Below, in pieces: positions 6,344 to 7,732 of a DNA stretch of 7,732 nucleotides. Made by a program: the position numbers and the translations under genes. The stretch is taken from contig JANTGN010000124.1 in NCBI GenBank assembly GCA_024762895.1, positions 1 to 7,732 of the forward strand, read 5' to 3'. How positions within the stretch are numbered: the stretch's first letter is position 1; each line of letters begins with the position of its first letter. The notes below the pieces were generated by a model, which saw nothing but the letters and a program-made list of their open reading frames with translations, had not been told where the DNA came from and ran no database searches. Source of the DNA: Thiotrichales bacterium (GTDB lineage Bacteria > Pseudomonadota > Gammaproteobacteria > J044).

Positions 6344-6978
6344 ATATTTACTGGCAGGGACACAGGTTCCAGGATGATATTGAGCACGGGAACAGCCAGT
6401 CTGCAGCAGACTGGCTAATAAAAGTAATAACACTCCTTTTTGCGGATGATGTTGAACTCTCCAGGGTTGGTCTTTATACCGCAACCAGCGATGCAGCGGT
6501 TGATGTATCAGTGGATTTCTGGCGTCAGGCCATAAAGGAAGGCGTGGATCTTGTGAATCCCCGAGATTTTCCATGGACCCTGGCAAGCGCTATGGCTGCT
6601 CATGCCGCTACCGAAACCGGGATTCAAGGACCATGTCTGACCCTGGTGGGAGGAAGTGAAGCGGGCATTGCTGTGCTATCACATGGTATAAATGATCTTA
6701 AAAAAGGTATAGTCGATCTAGCACTAGTAGCGGGAATCGATCCCAATGGTGCTGACCTTACACCCAAAAAATCTCCAGCTGCCGTTATCGCATTGACATC
6801 TAAAAATACGACATTAATGGCAAGAATAGAGCCAGGCACTAACGACAAGGCTAAAATGATCATATCACCCTATGCATCTGAGCCATTATTTCAACTATGC
6901 AGGGCCAGGGAGAATCACCGTGAAATTAAAATCACGGCCCCATACGAATCTGCTTATCAGGTGGTGCACTGCGATTGA
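6340..6978 (+). CDS. Short ketosynthase-like protein lacking the active-site Cys (chain-length-factor-like)
   Basis: The product has 212 residues corresponding only to the N-terminal half of a ketosynthase. The segment GIQGPCLTLVGGSEAG (94-109) aligns without gaps to GLQGPVRAYATACAAG of the upstream KAS, and S106 falls where that enzyme has its catalytic Cys. VDLALVAGIDP (125-135) matches the KAS DYALAGGVEP strand. The half carrying the two catalytic His residues is absent, and the sequence after the stop shows no remnant of it, so this looks like a natural short protein, not a fresh truncation. It fits the Ketoacyl-synt_2 / chain-length-factor-like family seen in aryl polyene-type clusters (from memory). 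A non-catalytic partner of the upstream KAS is the likely role. The start was chosen at 6340 (MNIYW), in an ATGA overlap with the KAS stop and 4 nt after GGAGG at 6331-6335. An ATG at 6289 in the same frame would add 17 residues and lies well inside the KAS gene, so I reject it. Confidence 0.82.
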   Translation: MNIYWQGHRFQDDIEHGNSQSAADWLIKVITLLFADDVELSRVGLYTATSDAAVDVSVDFWRQAIKEGVDLVNPRDFPWTLASAMAAHAATETGIQGPCLTLVGGSEAGIAVLSHGINDLKKGIVDLALVAGIDPNGADLTPKKSPAAVIALTSKNTTLMARIEPGTNDKAKMIISPYASEPLFQLCRARENHREIKITAPYESAYQVVHCD

Positions 6979-7248
6979 TCTGTTTAACCTGCTGGTGAGA
7001 ACTTAATAAAGTAACCAGTTAATTATGGGATCATTAAGGGGCAATAGCTTCCTACTATACAGGAACGACCATTGCTTAAAACGCCTTGCCGGAATTTCAA
7101 ACTCAATGGATACTCTAAAATTTCATCGGTGGGCATTGTGCCCTAATGCTCAATCTTTAACGGTGAAAAGATTGGGCGTCATGCTTCTAATGCTATGAAC
7201 ATTTCTTCTACCCTCCCCTGGCAAACGATTTAGAGTACTTTTGACCGA
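6979..7248. other. Intergenic region between convergent genes
   Basis: 270 bp separate the operon from the convergent small gene. I see no coding frame here, no continuation of the ketosynthase fold, and no tRNA or mobile-element ends. The one notable structure is the hairpin at 7148-7177. A weak bulged inverted repeat, TTAAC at 6984-6988 against GTTAA at 7018-7022, follows the operon stop but has no T-tract. Confidence 0.6.
7148..7177. terminator. Hairpin between convergent genes, possible bidirectional terminator
   Basis: GCTCAATCTTT (7148-7158) pairs with AAAGATTGGGC (7167-7177): eleven pairs including one G-T, around an 8-nt loop. It lies about 170 bp after the operon stop and about 70 bp after the stop of the minus-strand gene, where a shared terminator would be expected. 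Neither side has the T-run of a classic intrinsic terminator, so it may only stabilise transcript ends or do something else. Confidence 0.35.
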
Positions 7249-7674
7249 CTATTTTCCGAAACGCACGGGTGGGGTGTCGGGTGGTTCCAGGTTATAAGGA
7301 TTCCCCGGCGTTATCTTGTCGATAGTCCAAGTAACCTGTCCCTTGTGGTTATAGACATCATAACCCCCATCATCACGCTGTTTGATGATTCTCCTTTTTT
7401 CCTTCCGACCCACCATGGTCAATGAGCCATCTTTTTCAACCTTCCATACCCCACCCTCTTTATTGTTTTTACTATCGATGCGACCATATTTCCCGGACGG
7501 ATCAAAATAGGTTTTATAGGAGGATTTCCATTTCAATATCATTCCCTCGATCGTATTGCCCTTTATCAAGGTTTCCAGGGTCTCTTTATCAAGCTGCCCA
7601 TCAGCCAATACACCGCCCGATAGACTCAATGCCAGTAACCCACTGAGCATGATACTGCCCATATAATCTTTCAT
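7249..7674 (-). CDS. Small exported protein of unknown function
   Basis: The start is ATG at 7672-7674, giving 141 residues. An open frame extends 15 codons further upstream to 7719, but the AAGGAGA site and the signal peptide select this one. Residues 1-24 are a Sec signal peptide with hydrophobic core MLSGLLALSLSG and a probable cut after VLA (A24). The mature part, from about residue 39, reads GNTIEGMILKWKSSYKTYF, then a Gly/Asp-rich turn, GGVWKVEKDGSL and further beta-like strands. From memory this resembles small periplasmic beta-sandwich proteins with an 'NTI.G...YF..DG....G.W.v..dG' pattern, but I cannot name the family and assign no function. The basic central stretch (RKEKRR) is notable. 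It is convergent with the operon and probably an unrelated single gene. Confidence 0.85.
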   Translation of the reverse strand: MKDYMGSIMLSGLLALSLSGGVLADGQLDKETLETLIKGNTIEGMILKWKSSYKTYFDPSGKYGRIDSKNNKEGGVWKVEKDGSLTMVGRKEKRRIIKQRDDGGYDVYNHKGQVTWTIDKITPGNPYNLEPPDTPPVRFGK

Positions 7675-7680
7675 GTCGTA

Positions 7681-7687
7681 TCTCCTT
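7681..7687 (-). promoter_or_regulatory. Ribosome binding site of the small exported protein gene
   Basis: The minus strand reads AAGGAGA here, with 6 nt to the ATG at 7672-7674. It decides the start against the longer reading from 7719, which would put fifteen mostly charged residues before the signal peptide. Confidence 0.8.
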
Positions 7688-7732
7688 ATTACTTCCAGAT
7701 CATATTCGATCCTCATCATTTCCTAATAAATT

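Noticed and set aside
6984..7022. Terminator directly after the operon
   Set aside because: The inverted repeat TTAAC/GTTAA is bulged and short, with no T-tract following.
7675..7719. Longer N-terminus for the small exported protein
   Set aside because: It would place fifteen mostly charged residues before the signal peptide and put the AAGGAGA site inside the gene.

Overview
The window reads like the chromosome of a Gram-negative bacterium, most likely a gammaproteobacterium or close relative. This rests on Shine-Dalgarno-led genes, a lipobox lipoprotein, a Sec signal-peptide protein and type II fatty-acid-style proteins. It is an inference from composition and gene style; no marker gene fixes the taxon.

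Layout. On the left (1-615, minus strand) is the N-terminal part of a lipoprotein with a calcium-loop (thrombospondin type 3-like) motif and a Cys-rich domain; it runs off the window. A 556-bp AT-rich gap (616-1171) follows, with a TATAAT box and a strong ribosome binding site facing right. From 1172 to 6978 lie five plus-strand genes joined end to end (1-nt overlap, 23-nt overlap, 6-nt gap, 4-nt overlap), which is almost certainly one operon. They are: (1) a 940-residue protein made of about twenty degenerate 29-residue helical repeats, ending in a zincin-like domain with an HELTH motif; (2) a 312-residue caspase-like cysteine peptidase of the C25/gingipain type; (3) a dedicated acyl carrier protein; (4) a complete beta-ketoacyl-ACP synthase with Cys-His-His active-site residues; (5) a short ketosynthase-like protein with Ser in place of the active-site Cys, probably a chain-length-factor-like partner. 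A 270-bp gap with one hairpin separates the operon from a convergent small exported protein (7249-7674, minus strand).

How they may work together. Genes 3-5 look like a minimal type II acyl or polyketide elongation module (ACP, KS and CLF-like subunit). It lacks its own ketoreductase, dehydratase, acyltransferase and phosphopantetheinyl transferase, so it would borrow these from host fatty-acid synthesis or from elsewhere in the genome. Genes 1-2 are a long amphipathic repeat protein carrying a metallopeptidase-like domain, plus a second, cytosolic-looking peptidase. I do not recognise this combination as a described system. One hypothesis is that the ACP/KS module makes a lipid-like group for, or carried by, the amphipathic repeat protein, with the peptidases processing or activating it. 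That is inference only. The most secure unusual facts are the 29-residue repeat array, the coupling of two peptidases with an ACP/KS/KS-like set, and the Cys-to-Ser change in the short ketosynthase.
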